A stretch of DNA of 54,986 nucleotides from Candidatus Acetothermia bacterium JdFR-48 (GTDB taxonomy: Bacteria; Bipolaricaulota; Bipolaricaulia; Bipolaricaulales; Bipolaricaulaceae): NCBI GenBank assembly GCA_002011425.1, contig MTNJ01000049.1, forward strand, positions 1-54,986, in the 5' to 3' direction. The notes below the pieces were generated by a model, which was given only the letters and a program-made list of their open reading frames with translations, was not told the DNA's origin and made no database searches. Of the stretch, positions 1-8,985 are shown one piece after another; position 1 is the first letter of the stretch, and each line of letters opens with the position of its first letter. The position numbers and the translations under genes were made by a program.

Positions 1-203
1 ACCTTCGTCTATGGCGCGCCTAACTGGATCCCCATCGCTGGCGATTGGAACGGCGACGGAGTGGACACCATCGGGGTTTACGATCCCGACACCGCCACCT
101 TTTACCTCAGGAACACAAACACCACAGGGTTCGCCGACATCACCTTCGTCTATGGGATGCCCAACTGGATTCCCATAGCCGGCGACTGGGATGGCGATGG
201 AAC
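1..203 (+). repeat. Tandem coding repeat, 141-base period
   Basis: Bases 1-62 and 142-203 are near-identical and encode TFVYGxPNWIPIAGDW plus an acidic turn. The period of 141 bases (47 residues) keeps the frame. More copies probably lie upstream of the window. Confidence 0.75.
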
Positions 204-531
204 TTCAGCCAATTCGCTGCTGTCTACAGCTGCATCTGCGCGTAATGAAGTTCTACAGGTGAGTTGCACCCCCAACCCGTTGCGTAGGGAAAAGAGCGTG
301 ACGTTCAGCGTGGTCGGAGAGCCGGAAGTCCAGGCCATCCGGGTAAGGGTCTACGACCTCGCCGGGGAATTGGTCTGGCAAAGTGAAGCCGGGGGGAACA
401 TCCTCGCCTGGGAAGCCGAAGATCTAACGGGACGCCCACTGCCCAATGGAGTCTACCTGTACGTGGTTGAAGCGAAAATCTCTGGGAACTGGCAGAACCT
501 TGGGGTGTACAAATTGCTGATCCTACGATGA
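1..531 (+). CDS. Secreted repeat protein, C-terminal part (VCBS/FG-GAP-like repeats plus FlgD-like sorting domain)
   Basis: The reading frame is already open at base 1, so the gene is cut at its 5' end; the GTG at 61 is internal. Two copies of a 47-residue (141-base) repeat are visible, beginning at bases 1 and 142, each with the core PNWIPIAGDW followed by N/DGDG. This is an acidic, calcium-binding-like motif of the VCBS/FG-GAP kind. After about residue 78 comes an all-beta C-terminal domain (NPLRREKSVTFSV, then VRVYDLAGELVW and LPNGVYLYVV) typical of FlgD-like or type IX-like sorting tails. The protein is probably exported and surface-exposed; its ligand is unknown. It converges with the polysaccharide cluster. 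Confidence 0.7.
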   Translation, partial: TFVYGAPNWIPIAGDWNGDGVDTIGVYDPDTATFYLRNTNTTGFADITFVYGMPNWIPIAGDWDGDGTSANSLLSTAASARNEVLQVSCTPNPLRREKSVTFSVVGEPEVQAIRVRVYDLAGELVWQSEAGGNILAWEAEDLTGRPLPNGVYLYVVEAKISGNWQNLGVYKLLILR

Positions 532-566
532 CTTGAAAGGAGACAAAACCGCTGGGTTGCTTCAAG

Positions 567-2810
567 TTAACGCGCACCTTTTCCGGTGAGCACCACCCAC
601 AGCGTTTTTACCAAGATTATTATGTCGAGAGAGAAAGACATGTTCTTTATATAGTAAAGATCATACTGCAACTTCCTCCTGTACTCTTCAACGGATGTCG
701 TGTATTTGAACTCCACCTGGGCCCAGCCGGTCATACCAGGCCGAACTCGGAGCCGTTCCTCGAAATAGGGGATCTCTCGGGCCATCTTCCGAGCAAGGGC
801 TACGCATTCGGCTCGCGGCCCCACTAGGGACATCTCTCCCCTCAACACGTTGAATAGCTGTGGCAATTCGTCTAATCGGGTCAACCGCAGAAAGCGTCCC
901 ACTGAAGTAAGGCGTGCAAGGTCTTCCTCGAGCATTTCATCCGGCGTTTCCGGCTCCCCGGACATGGTCCGGAACTTGTAGAGGGTGAACTCCTTCCCGT
1001 CTTTCCCCACTCGCCGCTGGCGAAAGAGCACCGGCCCAGGGGAATCGAGCTTGATCGCCAAAGCGATCAGGGCCATCAACGGAGAGAGAAAGATCAGCAC
1101 CAAGCAGGACGCTGCTACATCGAAAAGACGCTTGAGCCTGAGATAAGCACGGTGTGAGGCGATTGTCACCGGGTCCAGGAAGGGGAGACCGAAGTGCTCG
1201 AGGTGCACTCTCCCTGTCACTATCTCAAACAGGTCCGGCGCGATCTGAGCATCCACCCGCACCTGCTCGCATTGCTCTACGAGAACCCGCAGTTCCTCAT
1301 TGGACCGCTTATCCGGGGCGTATATAACCTCATCCACGTTTTTCTCACGGATGAGGTGCTGGAAGTCCCCCAGGGTCCCCAGGATGGGCTCCACTCTGCT
1401 GGTTTCCGGCTCTGCCGGAGAGCGCACGAACCCGACCGGCGATAACTTCAGGGCGGGCCGCCGTAATATCTCGTCTCTGACCAGTTCTGCCAGAGCACCC
1501 GTGCCGTAGATCAAGACCCTTTTGGGCGACCGGCGGCGTTGGGAAATCCATAGGTGGCCCCATCGCCAACCGGTGAGGAGAAGTACATTGAACAACCAGC
1601 CGAGCAGCACGATGGACCGGGGCAAATAGAACTCTCGGGAGAAAAAGGCGATAAACACCAACATCACCGTTCCAAGCGAGACGGCCTTTACCACCCGCGG
1701 GAGGATGTCCAGGTAGTCACGATACCGTGAACGAGCGGGCTCGTAGAGTTCGAACACGTAGAGAAGAAAGAGCTGTACGCCTGTATACCATGGGGCAACG
1801 CTCAGATAAGACCGTACTGCTCGCTCGAACCAGGGGAACTCCACAATGGACCGGGCCAGGTAGGAAAGGGCTAGAGCGCATTGGATCAATACGAGGTCGA
1901 GAAAGAACGGGGCATACCGCTTGAAAAATATCACAAAGAGCAGGTACACCATTCGCAGATAAATGAGGAGGAAAACGAACGGAGCTGCAATTTTATGTCT
2001 GCAATAGAACTTTCTATAGAAACGCCATAGACCCTGGTGTCGTTTTATAACATTTCGGAACGGCATCTGGGCTCGTACACTTCCCACGAAATGGGCGATT
2101 TCCGCTTCGGGGAAGTAGACCACTTCCCATCCCGCATTGCGGGCGCGAAAGCATAGGTCCACATCCTCAAAGAACAGGGGATAACCTTCGTCGAGCAGTC
2201 CCAGTTCCCCCAAGAGCTCCCTCCTCACCAACATGCAACAGCCCGACACCCAATCGACTTGTCGGATAGCGTCGTGGGACCAATCGGTGAGCAAGAACCT
2301 CCGGGAGAAAGGGTTGTTCGGGAACAACCTGGTGAGCAGAGAATAACGGCTGAACAGGTAGTTCATAGGTGAGGGAAAGCGGCGACAGGAGAGCTGGACA
2401 CTTCTTTTCGTCTCGTCGTCGTATACTCTGGGACCGGCGATGCCCACCCGAGGATTTAAGTCCATGTAGTGGATCAGTTCCTTGAAACCACCGTTCAAGA
2501 ACACCACATCTGGATTGATGATCAGTACATAGCGTCCTCTGGAGGCGCGAATGCCCTGGTTTACCGCACGGGCGAACCCCAGATTTGTGTCGTTGAGGAT
2601 TAATTTCACCGTGGGGAATTCTTGAGCCACCATCTGGGGACTGCCATCCAATGAATTGTTATCCACCACAACAACTTCTACGGAAAGGCCTTTTAGCCTC
2701 TGAAAGACGGACTCTAAACACCGCCGCAGCAGCTTACCGGAGTTGAAGTTCACAACGACGATGGAGACGTCCGGTCGAGTCAGCTCGCCTTGCCTCCTCC
2801 GGTTTTCCAT
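567..2810 (-). CDS. Fusion: GT2 glycosyltransferase plus polyprenyl-phosphate sugar phosphotransferase
   Basis: 747 residues. Residues about 14-240 form a GT2 domain (DVSIVVVNFNSGKLL, VVVDNNSLDGSP, LIINPDVVF). A middle part has about four hydrophobic segments (about 270-420) and a nucleotide-binding-like fold (RVLIYGTGALAELV). The C-terminus is a WcaJ/PssY-type phosphoglycosyltransferase (RLKRLFDVAASCLVLIFLSP, KFRTMSG, VRPGMTGWAQV). In that family the C-terminal part loads a sugar-1-phosphate onto undecaprenyl phosphate, starting a repeat unit; the GT2 part could add a further sugar. The two activities are usually separate genes. The start overlaps the upstream GT2 gene by 31 bases, indicating co-transcription. 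It is the last gene of the cluster. Sugar specificity cannot be read from sequence. Confidence 0.85.
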   Translation of the reverse strand: MENRRRQGELTRPDVSIVVVNFNSGKLLRRCLESVFQRLKGLSVEVVVVDNNSLDGSPQMVAQEFPTVKLILNDTNLGFARAVNQGIRASRGRYVLIINPDVVFLNGGFKELIHYMDLNPRVGIAGPRVYDDETKRSVQLSCRRFPSPMNYLFSRYSLLTRLFPNNPFSRRFLLTDWSHDAIRQVDWVSGCCMLVRRELLGELGLLDEGYPLFFEDVDLCFRARNAGWEVVYFPEAEIAHFVGSVRAQMPFRNVIKRHQGLWRFYRKFYCRHKIAAPFVFLLIYLRMVYLLFVIFFKRYAPFFLDLVLIQCALALSYLARSIVEFPWFERAVRSYLSVAPWYTGVQLFLLYVFELYEPARSRYRDYLDILPRVVKAVSLGTVMLVFIAFFSREFYLPRSIVLLGWLFNVLLLTGWRWGHLWISQRRRSPKRVLIYGTGALAELVRDEILRRPALKLSPVGFVRSPAEPETSRVEPILGTLGDFQHLIREKNVDEVIYAPDKRSNEELRVLVEQCEQVRVDAQIAPDLFEIVTGRVHLEHFGLPFLDPVTIASHRAYLRLKRLFDVAASCLVLIFLSPLMALIALAIKLDSPGPVLFRQRRVGKDGKEFTLYKFRTMSGEPETPDEMLEEDLARLTSVGRFLRLTRLDELPQLFNVLRGEMSLVGPRAECVALARKMAREIPYFEERLRVRPGMTGWAQVEFKYTTSVEEYRRKLQYDLYYIKNMSFSLDIIILVKTLWVVLTGKGAR

Positions 2811-3832
2811 AGACGCTTGAGCTTATACCATGGCCACGACTTATCCAGAAGCGAGAATATGTATATTGGTGAAACGGTGCGCCCCCTTTGAATTTCCCTT
2901 CTCTTTTTGAGCACGTGGGGCAGCGCCTTAAGTGCGTCACGTTTCGCCCGCAGGAACGCTCCCCCCTTCCCTATCGCACAGAAAAAGCAAAATGAAAGGA
3001 AGACGTCGAGTACGTGTAGGGGAAATGTGAGCAAGAGCAGGGGAAGGGGCATATTCTTTAAGTAAACGAATTCCAAGTTGCGGTGGCCATAATAAACGTA
3101 CTCCGTGCTATAAGTCTTGAGGGTAGCGCTGAGTCGGTGATAGACCAAGGCTGTAGGCACGTATAAGCACTTGTAACCTTTGAGTTGTGCACGGAAGCTG
3201 AGGTCTACGTCCTCCTGGGCGATGAAGAGGTCCTCATCGAACAGGCCTATATCCTCCAACATCGAACGTCGATAAATAGCCGCCCCGGCACACGCTCCGA
3301 AGACGAACTTGGGGCGTCGATACTTCTCTTTCAAGGCGAAGTCGAGATGGCCGATCTTTCGTGCGGATCCGGCAATGGAGTAAGCATCACCCACGCTGTC
3401 GACGAGGTGGGGAGCACCCTGAAGGACTATTTTGGAAGCACAGAAGCCCACTTCCGGGTGTTCGTCCAAGGCCTTGACGAGCTCCTCCAACCAGTGAGGA
3501 GCAACTTCAGTATCATTGTTTAATAAAACAATGTATTCACCATTTGCTAGAGCTATCCCAATATTACTTGCTTTGCAAAACCCTTGGTTTTGCTTTAATT
3601 TAATAACCTTTATGCGTGGGAAGTTTTCGGCGACAAACTCGGGGGAACCATCAGTAGATCCATTATCAACCAACAATATCTCGAAATCTTTCCAAGTCTG
3701 ATTATTCAGTGATTTTAGGCAAGTTGAAAGAAACTCTCGCCCGTTCCAATTTATCACTATTACAGTGACTTTTGGTTTTAGCTTTAGCCGATTCCCTCTT
3801 TCCATAATTTTATCCCAATCCAGAAATTGCAT
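2780..3832 (-). CDS. GT2 family glycosyltransferase (rhamnosyltransferase-like), mosaic composition
   Basis: 350 residues with GT2 motifs VTVIVINWNGREFL, LLVDNGSTDGSP and the metal-site region VLLNNDTEVAP; a hydrophobic stretch near residues 260-290 suggests membrane association. It probably adds a sugar in surface-polysaccharide assembly. Neither ATG (3832, or 3805 at residue 10) has a convincing Shine-Dalgarno, so the start is uncertain. The first third (high coordinates, to about 3500) is clearly AT-rich and the rest GC-rich. The switch falls just after the NNDTEV motif, suggesting a recombination joint inside the gene. Its 3' end overlaps the following fusion gene. Confidence 0.85.
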   Translation of the reverse strand: MQFLDWDKIMERGNRLKLKPKVTVIVINWNGREFLSTCLKSLNNQTWKDFEILLVDNGSTDGSPEFVAENFPRIKVIKLKQNQGFCKASNIGIALANGEYIVLLNNDTEVAPHWLEELVKALDEHPEVGFCASKIVLQGAPHLVDSVGDAYSIAGSARKIGHLDFALKEKYRRPKFVFGACAGAAIYRRSMLEDIGLFDEDLFIAQEDVDLSFRAQLKGYKCLYVPTALVYHRLSATLKTYSTEYVYYGHRNLEFVYLKNMPLPLLLLTFPLHVLDVFLSFCFFCAIGKGGAFLRAKRDALKALPHVLKKRREIQRGRTVSPIYIFSLLDKSWPWYKLKRLWKTGGGKAS

Positions 3833-3907
3833 TCTTTAAAACGCAACAAAAAGCAAGGTTTTATGAGCAGTAGCAACTCATTAGAAAAAATCACTCCTTT
3901 TGCTATT

Positions 3908-6900
3908 TTAATATATAGTTAACCTTCTCATTTCTTGATAGAGTTCAATTAGAGTATTAAGAGCTACCTCTGGATTTATCTCGGGAATAATCCTTCCTAA
4001 GGGATATTGCGAAACACGTTCTGGAGGCGCACCAATATTAAATACGGCCAAAGGGACATTCATCATCATAAGTTCTTCTGTAACATAAGAAAACGTCTCA
4101 GGCCAGATCGAGGGCACGAAAAACACGTTGGCACCTGTTTGCTCAATAATGTCTGGCAGTTCTTCGCGGCGATATGGACCTGTCACGTGAATGATTTTCT
4201 TTCGTATATTCCCATTATATTCACCGATTACATAAATTTTTGCGTTTAATTCCCGTTTTTCTATTAGTTTAGCTATGTCCTCTATAATTTTTGCGCCTTT
4301 AGCATAGTTAATAGATCCAACAACGCCGATACGAAGGCCCGAATTAAAATCGAGGTTGGGTCTCCGATCAATTATACCTTGAACTTGATGAGGACGAACT
4401 CTAAATTTTGAGTCATCAAGTTTAGGGTACGCATGTTTAAGAAGCTTTTTTGAACTCTGAGAGAAACAAAGGATGACATCTGCTTCTGTAAGACAGCGCT
4501 CCCATGCGATTCTCCATGCTTTGATATCTTTTGTGGGCAACATCTCAACATATTTATTATGCGTTAAGCATTCTTCACATTGCCGAATATTTTGGGGAAT
4601 CCCGCAGAAAATACCTTTGTTGTTAATAAGATTGTAAGATGGACACACGGGATAATAATCATGGATAGCCATAATTAACCTAGCTTTTTTTAATTGTCTT
4701 AATTCTCTTATCAAGTCAAGAACTTGAAGTGGTGATGTGTATGAAACCATGTTGTTGTAAAAGATTTTTGTTACCGCAATACGCTTTACCAGATCTCGTA
4801 GTTCTTCCAAACTGGATACATTAAATTCTACAGAGTGATCATTATAGTAACAACGAAGGCGTGGTTTTAACTCCCATGGATGTTCAGTGTATAGTAAAAT
4901 AGCGCTTTCCTGTTTAAGCACCTTTTCAATCAATTGATTTCGGTATAAATTGGCACCTCCGCCTAACTCATGGTCAAAGATTAGAACTGCATTTTGACGG
5001 CAAGCAATTAACAGAAATAACAGGTCTCGGATGGGGCCAACTGGATCTTCTGTAATAAACTTTTCTACCAGAGAAAAGTATTCGGGATGTTTTTTCGCAA
5101 GAAGATTTAAATTGCGTTCCATTAATTTGCGCCGTTCTTTACTATCAAACGTTGCCCCATGTTTATGATAAACAAATAAATTGGGCACCAATAAATGCTT
5201 GTATCCTTTATATCGCGCCCGCATACACCAATCATTTTCTTCTCCATAACCTCTGCCAAAAGTCTCTGCATCAAAACCACCAATTTCGTTAACTACATCT
5301 TTGTTCATCCCCATGCAAAAACCAACCCCACTCGGAAGATCGACAACGTTTTCTATATCGACTTTAACTCGGGCAAAGAAGGCGTCGATTTCTTCAACCG
5401 AGAGTTCATCGATAAGCTTATTGTCTGCTAAAAATTTAGGGAAACTGCATATAGTTCCTGAATTTGTGAAAGGTGTTGTGCTAGCAACATTTTTAAAATG
5501 TAATATAGGATACATTAAACGTTCTAGCCAACCAGGTGGGAGTTCAACATCCGTATTAAGGATTACGAAGTGATTACGTGTGTGTTGAATACCCAAATTG
5601 ATTGTTGCAGGAAGACCTTTGTTAACATCATTCCTTAATAAGACCGTATTTCGTCGTCTTTTGGCCACTTCTTTAAGATAAGGCCAAACTCTAGGGTCTG
5701 AACTACAATCGTCAATGAGTATCAGACGATATGGCTCACTTGTGTTCTTGAGCAAACTTTGAAGGAGTTTTTTTAAATGTTCTAATCCATTATAGACTGG
5801 AATAATGATGTCAATTTCAGTCCCTAGTGATTTTACGGGGCAGGGTTTTTCAGCAATCATGGATAGAACTTCGCTTAATGAAGTTGTTTTTTGTTTTTGT
5901 CTTGCAGAGCTTAACTCCATTTTAAGTAAATTTATGAGGTAACGCCAATTACCGTTTCGTATATGATATAAGACTTTCCTTATGTTTCTCATGTTAATTC
6001 TCCGCATTAACCTGAGTAGCGAGGTGGGTAAATGATAGGAATGGAACCTAACTTTACCTAGGGGGATTTTTTGAATGGAGCCATCACAAAATTGAATTTC
6101 GAGGGTGAGTAAGATCTTTCCTTTTTGCTTCAGTGGAGCTCTTATTATAAATCCACTTTTCTTAGCCTTCTCGTTCGGAAACACTCGGTAAACATCCATT
6201 CGCTCTTGGCCATATTGGCCTATAAACCGCTCCTTCCTTCCGCGTGATTCAACAAGCAAATAAATTTTTGATATTCCCTTAAGCTCGTGGAATAACCAAC
6301 CAACAAGAAGAATTCCTTCGTCTGAGATCTGTGTTCTTTCCAGGAAACAACGGATATCATTAAGTCCACCGTCCGGTAGGGTTATAGAAATCTCCTTTGG
6401 CAGTAGGTACTTTATTAGGGGTTTTAACATGATTGCTGTGATTCTTGATATCTTAGCATAAATAATTCTCAAAAAGGTTATTATCTTCCAACTTTTTGAG
6501 TGGTAAATAGACGTCAACTGCCGCTGAAGTTGATCGGTCCGCTTTTCCAACCCCCCCTTCTCCGCTTGGAGCTGAGCGATGATCTGCTCGTGTTTAATTA
6601 GTTCCTGATGAAGTTGATCGGCTCGGGTTTCCAACTCCCGCTTCTCCGCTTGGAGCTGAGCGATGATCTGCTCGTGTTTAATTAGTTCCTGATGAAGTTG
6701 ATCGGCTCGGGTTTCCAACTCCCGCTTCTCCGCTTGGAGCCTTTCCAAAGCTAGTTTTTGCCCGCTTAGTTTGGATCTTAACCGAATAAGTTCTGGTTCA
6801 TTGATCCAAAACTCATTCCCAATAATGCATGCGGCACTGGCGTTAGCAAGTACTTCATATTTATATTGGGGTTTTCGTAGAAGAACTAGCACCAAGTCAT

Positions 6901-7747
6901 CCAAAGTATTCAGAGGAATTAATTCTTGATATTTTTTGAACTGTTCTCGGCATTTGGAAATCTCTTCTCCGGGAATGAAAAAAAGATTTACTTCTCGAGC
7001 GCTGCCCAAAAAATTTTCTGTATTCTTCCTAAAGTTATTAACATTGTAAGCCATAACACAGTGAGCAAAAACCTTATACCCTTCTTCTTCTAGGAGTGAT
7101 ATTATTCGTGCCCCTTTGTCAATAGAAAGGCATTCTGTATAAATCAAAGGACGACATTGATGCAGTAAACCTCGTGCACCCTCGAGTACTTCAACCTCCA
7201 TCCCCTCAACATCAATTTTTATTAATCGACATCTCGGTATTTCAAACTCGTCGAGACGCTTCATTTTCACAGAAATCCCATTTGCAAATAAATTAATTTT
7301 ATTGTTTTTTTGGACAGTATACAAAGAAAACGCGCCTGGATTACTCAATAACTCGGAAGGAATTTCATATATATTTATATCTGCATATTTATTAGATAAA
7401 GCCACATTGAATAGCTTCACATTCAAGAGGCCATTCTGTCGAATATTGAGCTCTAGTACTTTATAAGCAATTGGATTTGGCTCGAAGGCATATACTAAAC
7501 CTGATTCTCCCACGCATTGCGCAAAAGCGAGCGTATGTGTTCCAATGAAAGCACCTACATCGATGGCTGTATCACCTGGCTTGATAAAATCTAAAAGGAG
7601 ATCGATTTCATGCTGAGCCCACTCTCCATATTCTCTTAATGAACGCCCGATAACTGTGTCTGATTTAAAGTACGATAGGACTCCATAGCGACAGGGTTTT
7701 GTTTCAAGCAAATTCGGAAGAGAGCTAAACAGATCTGCAAACTTCAT
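3908..7747 (-). CDS. Giant FkbM methyltransferase / coiled coil / GT2 / GT4 multidomain protein
   Basis: 1279 residues. Residues about 50-230 are an FkbM-type SAM methyltransferase (AIDVGAFIGTHTLAFA, VYAFEPNPIA, LIKIDVEGMEVEVLEGA). Residues about 318-412 are a heptad coiled coil with a repeated 28-residue unit. Residues about 465-570 form a beta-rich linker. Residues about 643-860 are a GT2 domain (IDIIIPVYNG, LILIDDCSSD, LNTDVELPPGW, EENDWCMRARYKG). Residues about 920-1260 resemble a GT4 glycosyltransferase (IGVVGSINYAKG, VFFVPSIWPETFSY). One polypeptide could methylate and extend a glycan, with the coiled coil setting length or oligomerisation; that role is inference. The gene is AT-rich throughout, unlike its surroundings, indicating horizontal origin. 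It overlaps the upstream gene by four bases (ATGA). Confidence 0.85.
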   Translation of the reverse strand: MKFADLFSSLPNLLETKPCRYGVLSYFKSDTVIGRSLREYGEWAQHEIDLLLDFIKPGDTAIDVGAFIGTHTLAFAQCVGESGLVYAFEPNPIAYKVLELNIRQNGLLNVKLFNVALSNKYADINIYEIPSELLSNPGAFSLYTVQKNNKINLFANGISVKMKRLDEFEIPRCRLIKIDVEGMEVEVLEGARGLLHQCRPLIYTECLSIDKGARIISLLEEEGYKVFAHCVMAYNVNNFRKNTENFLGSAREVNLFFIPGEEISKCREQFKKYQELIPLNTLDDLVLVLLRKPQYKYEVLANASAACIIGNEFWINEPELIRLRSKLSGQKLALERLQAEKRELETRADQLHQELIKHEQIIAQLQAEKRELETRADQLHQELIKHEQIIAQLQAEKGGLEKRTDQLQRQLTSIYHSKSWKIITFLRIIYAKISRITAIMLKPLIKYLLPKEISITLPDGGLNDIRCFLERTQISDEGILLVGWLFHELKGISKIYLLVESRGRKERFIGQYGQERMDVYRVFPNEKAKKSGFIIRAPLKQKGKILLTLEIQFCDGSIQKIPLGKVRFHSYHLPTSLLRLMRRINMRNIRKVLYHIRNGNWRYLINLLKMELSSARQKQKTTSLSEVLSMIAEKPCPVKSLGTEIDIIIPVYNGLEHLKKLLQSLLKNTSEPYRLILIDDCSSDPRVWPYLKEVAKRRRNTVLLRNDVNKGLPATINLGIQHTRNHFVILNTDVELPPGWLERLMYPILHFKNVASTTPFTNSGTICSFPKFLADNKLIDELSVEEIDAFFARVKVDIENVVDLPSGVGFCMGMNKDVVNEIGGFDAETFGRGYGEENDWCMRARYKGYKHLLVPNLFVYHKHGATFDSKERRKLMERNLNLLAKKHPEYFSLVEKFITEDPVGPIRDLLFLLIACRQNAVLIFDHELGGGANLYRNQLIEKVLKQESAILLYTEHPWELKPRLRCYYNDHSVEFNVSSLEELRDLVKRIAVTKIFYNNMVSYTSPLQVLDLIRELRQLKKARLIMAIHDYYPVCPSYNLINNKGIFCGIPQNIRQCEECLTHNKYVEMLPTKDIKAWRIAWERCLTEADVILCFSQSSKKLLKHAYPKLDDSKFRVRPHQVQGIIDRRPNLDFNSGLRIGVVGSINYAKGAKIIEDIAKLIEKRELNAKIYVIGEYNGNIRKKIIHVTGPYRREELPDIIEQTGANVFFVPSIWPETFSYVTEELMMMNVPLAVFNIGAPPERVSQYPLGRIIPEINPEVALNTLIELYQEMRRLTIY
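6517..6768 (-). repeat. 84-base tandem repeat encoding a coiled coil
   Basis: The element GTTCCTGATGAAGTTGATCG (plus strand) recurs at 6601 and 6685, exactly 84 bases apart. A diverged third copy precedes it (6517-6600). Each unit encodes 28 residues, four heptads, with QLQAEKRELETRADQLHQEL as core. Near-identity at DNA level implies recent duplication. Confidence 0.9.
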
Positions 7748-8232
7748 CTCAGAATGCCCTTTCCTTTCCTAATTATAAGCCTTATATTAAAATTATATTG
7801 TGCATTTACTCGTGACAGGGGGCCTTCAATTTCTCCGTGTACATTTACAAAATCTTTGTCTCCACTTCCTTTGGATATTAATCTGAAAATTAGAAACAGG
7901 TCATGATGGGCACGTAAATCCGCGAGGACCTCGGGCCCGTAGAAGCCCGCATGTGGATCCCCTCGCCAGGTATCGACGACATAGCAGCGCGTGTCCAGGC
8001 CGAGTTCCTTGACCGCTTGGCAGAAGGCACAGTAGGAATCGCCATACTGAGTCCCCAACTCAACAACTACCTTGGGACGCAGAACGTCGACCAAGAACAT
8101 CGTGAATGGGATGTGCTCATGCCATGCCGAGTGCGGCGTAAGGCGCTTGGGGTCAGCAAAACAGATCGGATGTGCGAGTAGATTCACATGTCCAGTCAGT
8201 CCATTCTGCTTATGGAATCGTTGTTTATTCAT
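7744..8232 (-). pseudogene. Truncated SAM-dependent methyltransferase, chimeric C-terminus
   Basis: 162 residues. The GC-rich first part looks like the start of a class I SAM methyltransferase found in polysaccharide clusters (VVVELGTQYGDSYCAF, CYVVDTWRGDPHAGFYG, DLRAHHD). After DLRAHHD (near base 7905) composition turns AT-rich and the remaining about 50 residues no longer resemble the family; VNVHGEIEGPLSRVNAQYNF looks like the tail of another protein. The enzyme lacks most of its catalytic fold, so I call it a remnant although the frame is open. It overlaps wzt by 8 bases and the giant gene by 4. It could still be translated as a fusion peptide. Confidence 0.65.
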
Positions 8233-8983
8233 GCCGTATCGGGATCTGGCCCCTATGATAGCAAGCGACCACTTCCCTAGCCACCCCCTCCAGAATTACC
8301 TGGCCGTTCACAAGGAGATATGCCCGGTCACATAATTCGCTCACAAGCTCAAGTGCGTGTGAAACAAACAGGATGGTCTTTCCCCTCTCTTTGAACTCCT
8401 GCATTTTGGCCAAGCATTTCCTCTGGAACGCCTCATCGCCCACCGCTAGGACCTCATCCACCAGGAGGATGTCCATATCCAGTTGGATGGCGATCGCAAA
8501 CCCAAGGCGCATGTACATCCCTGTCGAGTAATTCTTGACCGGGACGTCAATAAAATCCTCGAGCCCGGAGAACTCAACCACTTCGTCGTAGATCCGATCG
8601 ATTTCCTTCCGCGTGAGGCCATACAAGGAGGCATTTAGATAAATATTCTCCTGGCCGGTGAGCTCAGGGTGAAAGCCCACCCCGATTTCGATGAGCGGCG
8701 CAACGGAGCCGCGGACGGTAACCGAGCCTTTGGTCGGTCGAAGTATCCCCGCGATAACACGGAGCAACGTGCTCTTTCCGGATCCATTGGGACCGATGAT
8801 GCCCACCATCTCTCCCTGGGCCACTTCCAGGTTCACGCCCTTGAGGGCCCAGAATACCTCCCGTCGTTCTCGCCGTCGTCCGTCGAACAGGGAAATGAAA
8901 CGTTCCTTGAGGGAGTCATTTCGGTTGTGGCGAATATAGAAGCTCTTCCAAAGGTCTTGCACTTCGACGATGAGCTTCGTCAT
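8225..8983 (-). CDS. wzt: Polysaccharide ABC exporter, ATP-binding subunit (Wzt-like)
   Basis: 252 residues with all ABC ATPase motifs: Walker A GPNGSGKSTLL, signature YSTGMYMRLGFAIA, Walker B DILLVDEVLAVGDE and switch His in SHALEL. GMYMRLGFA is typical of capsule and O-antigen exporters. It powers transfer of a lipid-linked glycan through the Wzm channel. The protein ends about 15 residues after the nucleotide-binding domain, so it lacks the C-terminal carbohydrate-binding domain that sets chain-end recognition in some Wzt proteins; recognition of a terminal modification is therefore unlikely. GGAGGAGC precedes the ATG. It follows wzm with almost no gap. Confidence 0.92.
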   Translation of the reverse strand: MTKLIVEVQDLWKSFYIRHNRNDSLKERFISLFDGRRRERREVFWALKGVNLEVAQGEMVGIIGPNGSGKSTLLRVIAGILRPTKGSVTVRGSVAPLIEIGVGFHPELTGQENIYLNASLYGLTRKEIDRIYDEVVEFSGLEDFIDVPVKNYSTGMYMRLGFAIAIQLDMDILLVDEVLAVGDEAFQRKCLAKMQEFKERGKTILFVSHALELVSELCDRAYLLVNGQVILEGVAREVVACYHRGQIPIRHE

Positions 8984-8985
8984 GT

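Noticed and set aside
531..567. ACTTGAA...TTCAAGT inverted repeat between convergent genes
   Set aside because: Only seven base pairs with a 23-base loop and no T-run; too weak to call a terminator.
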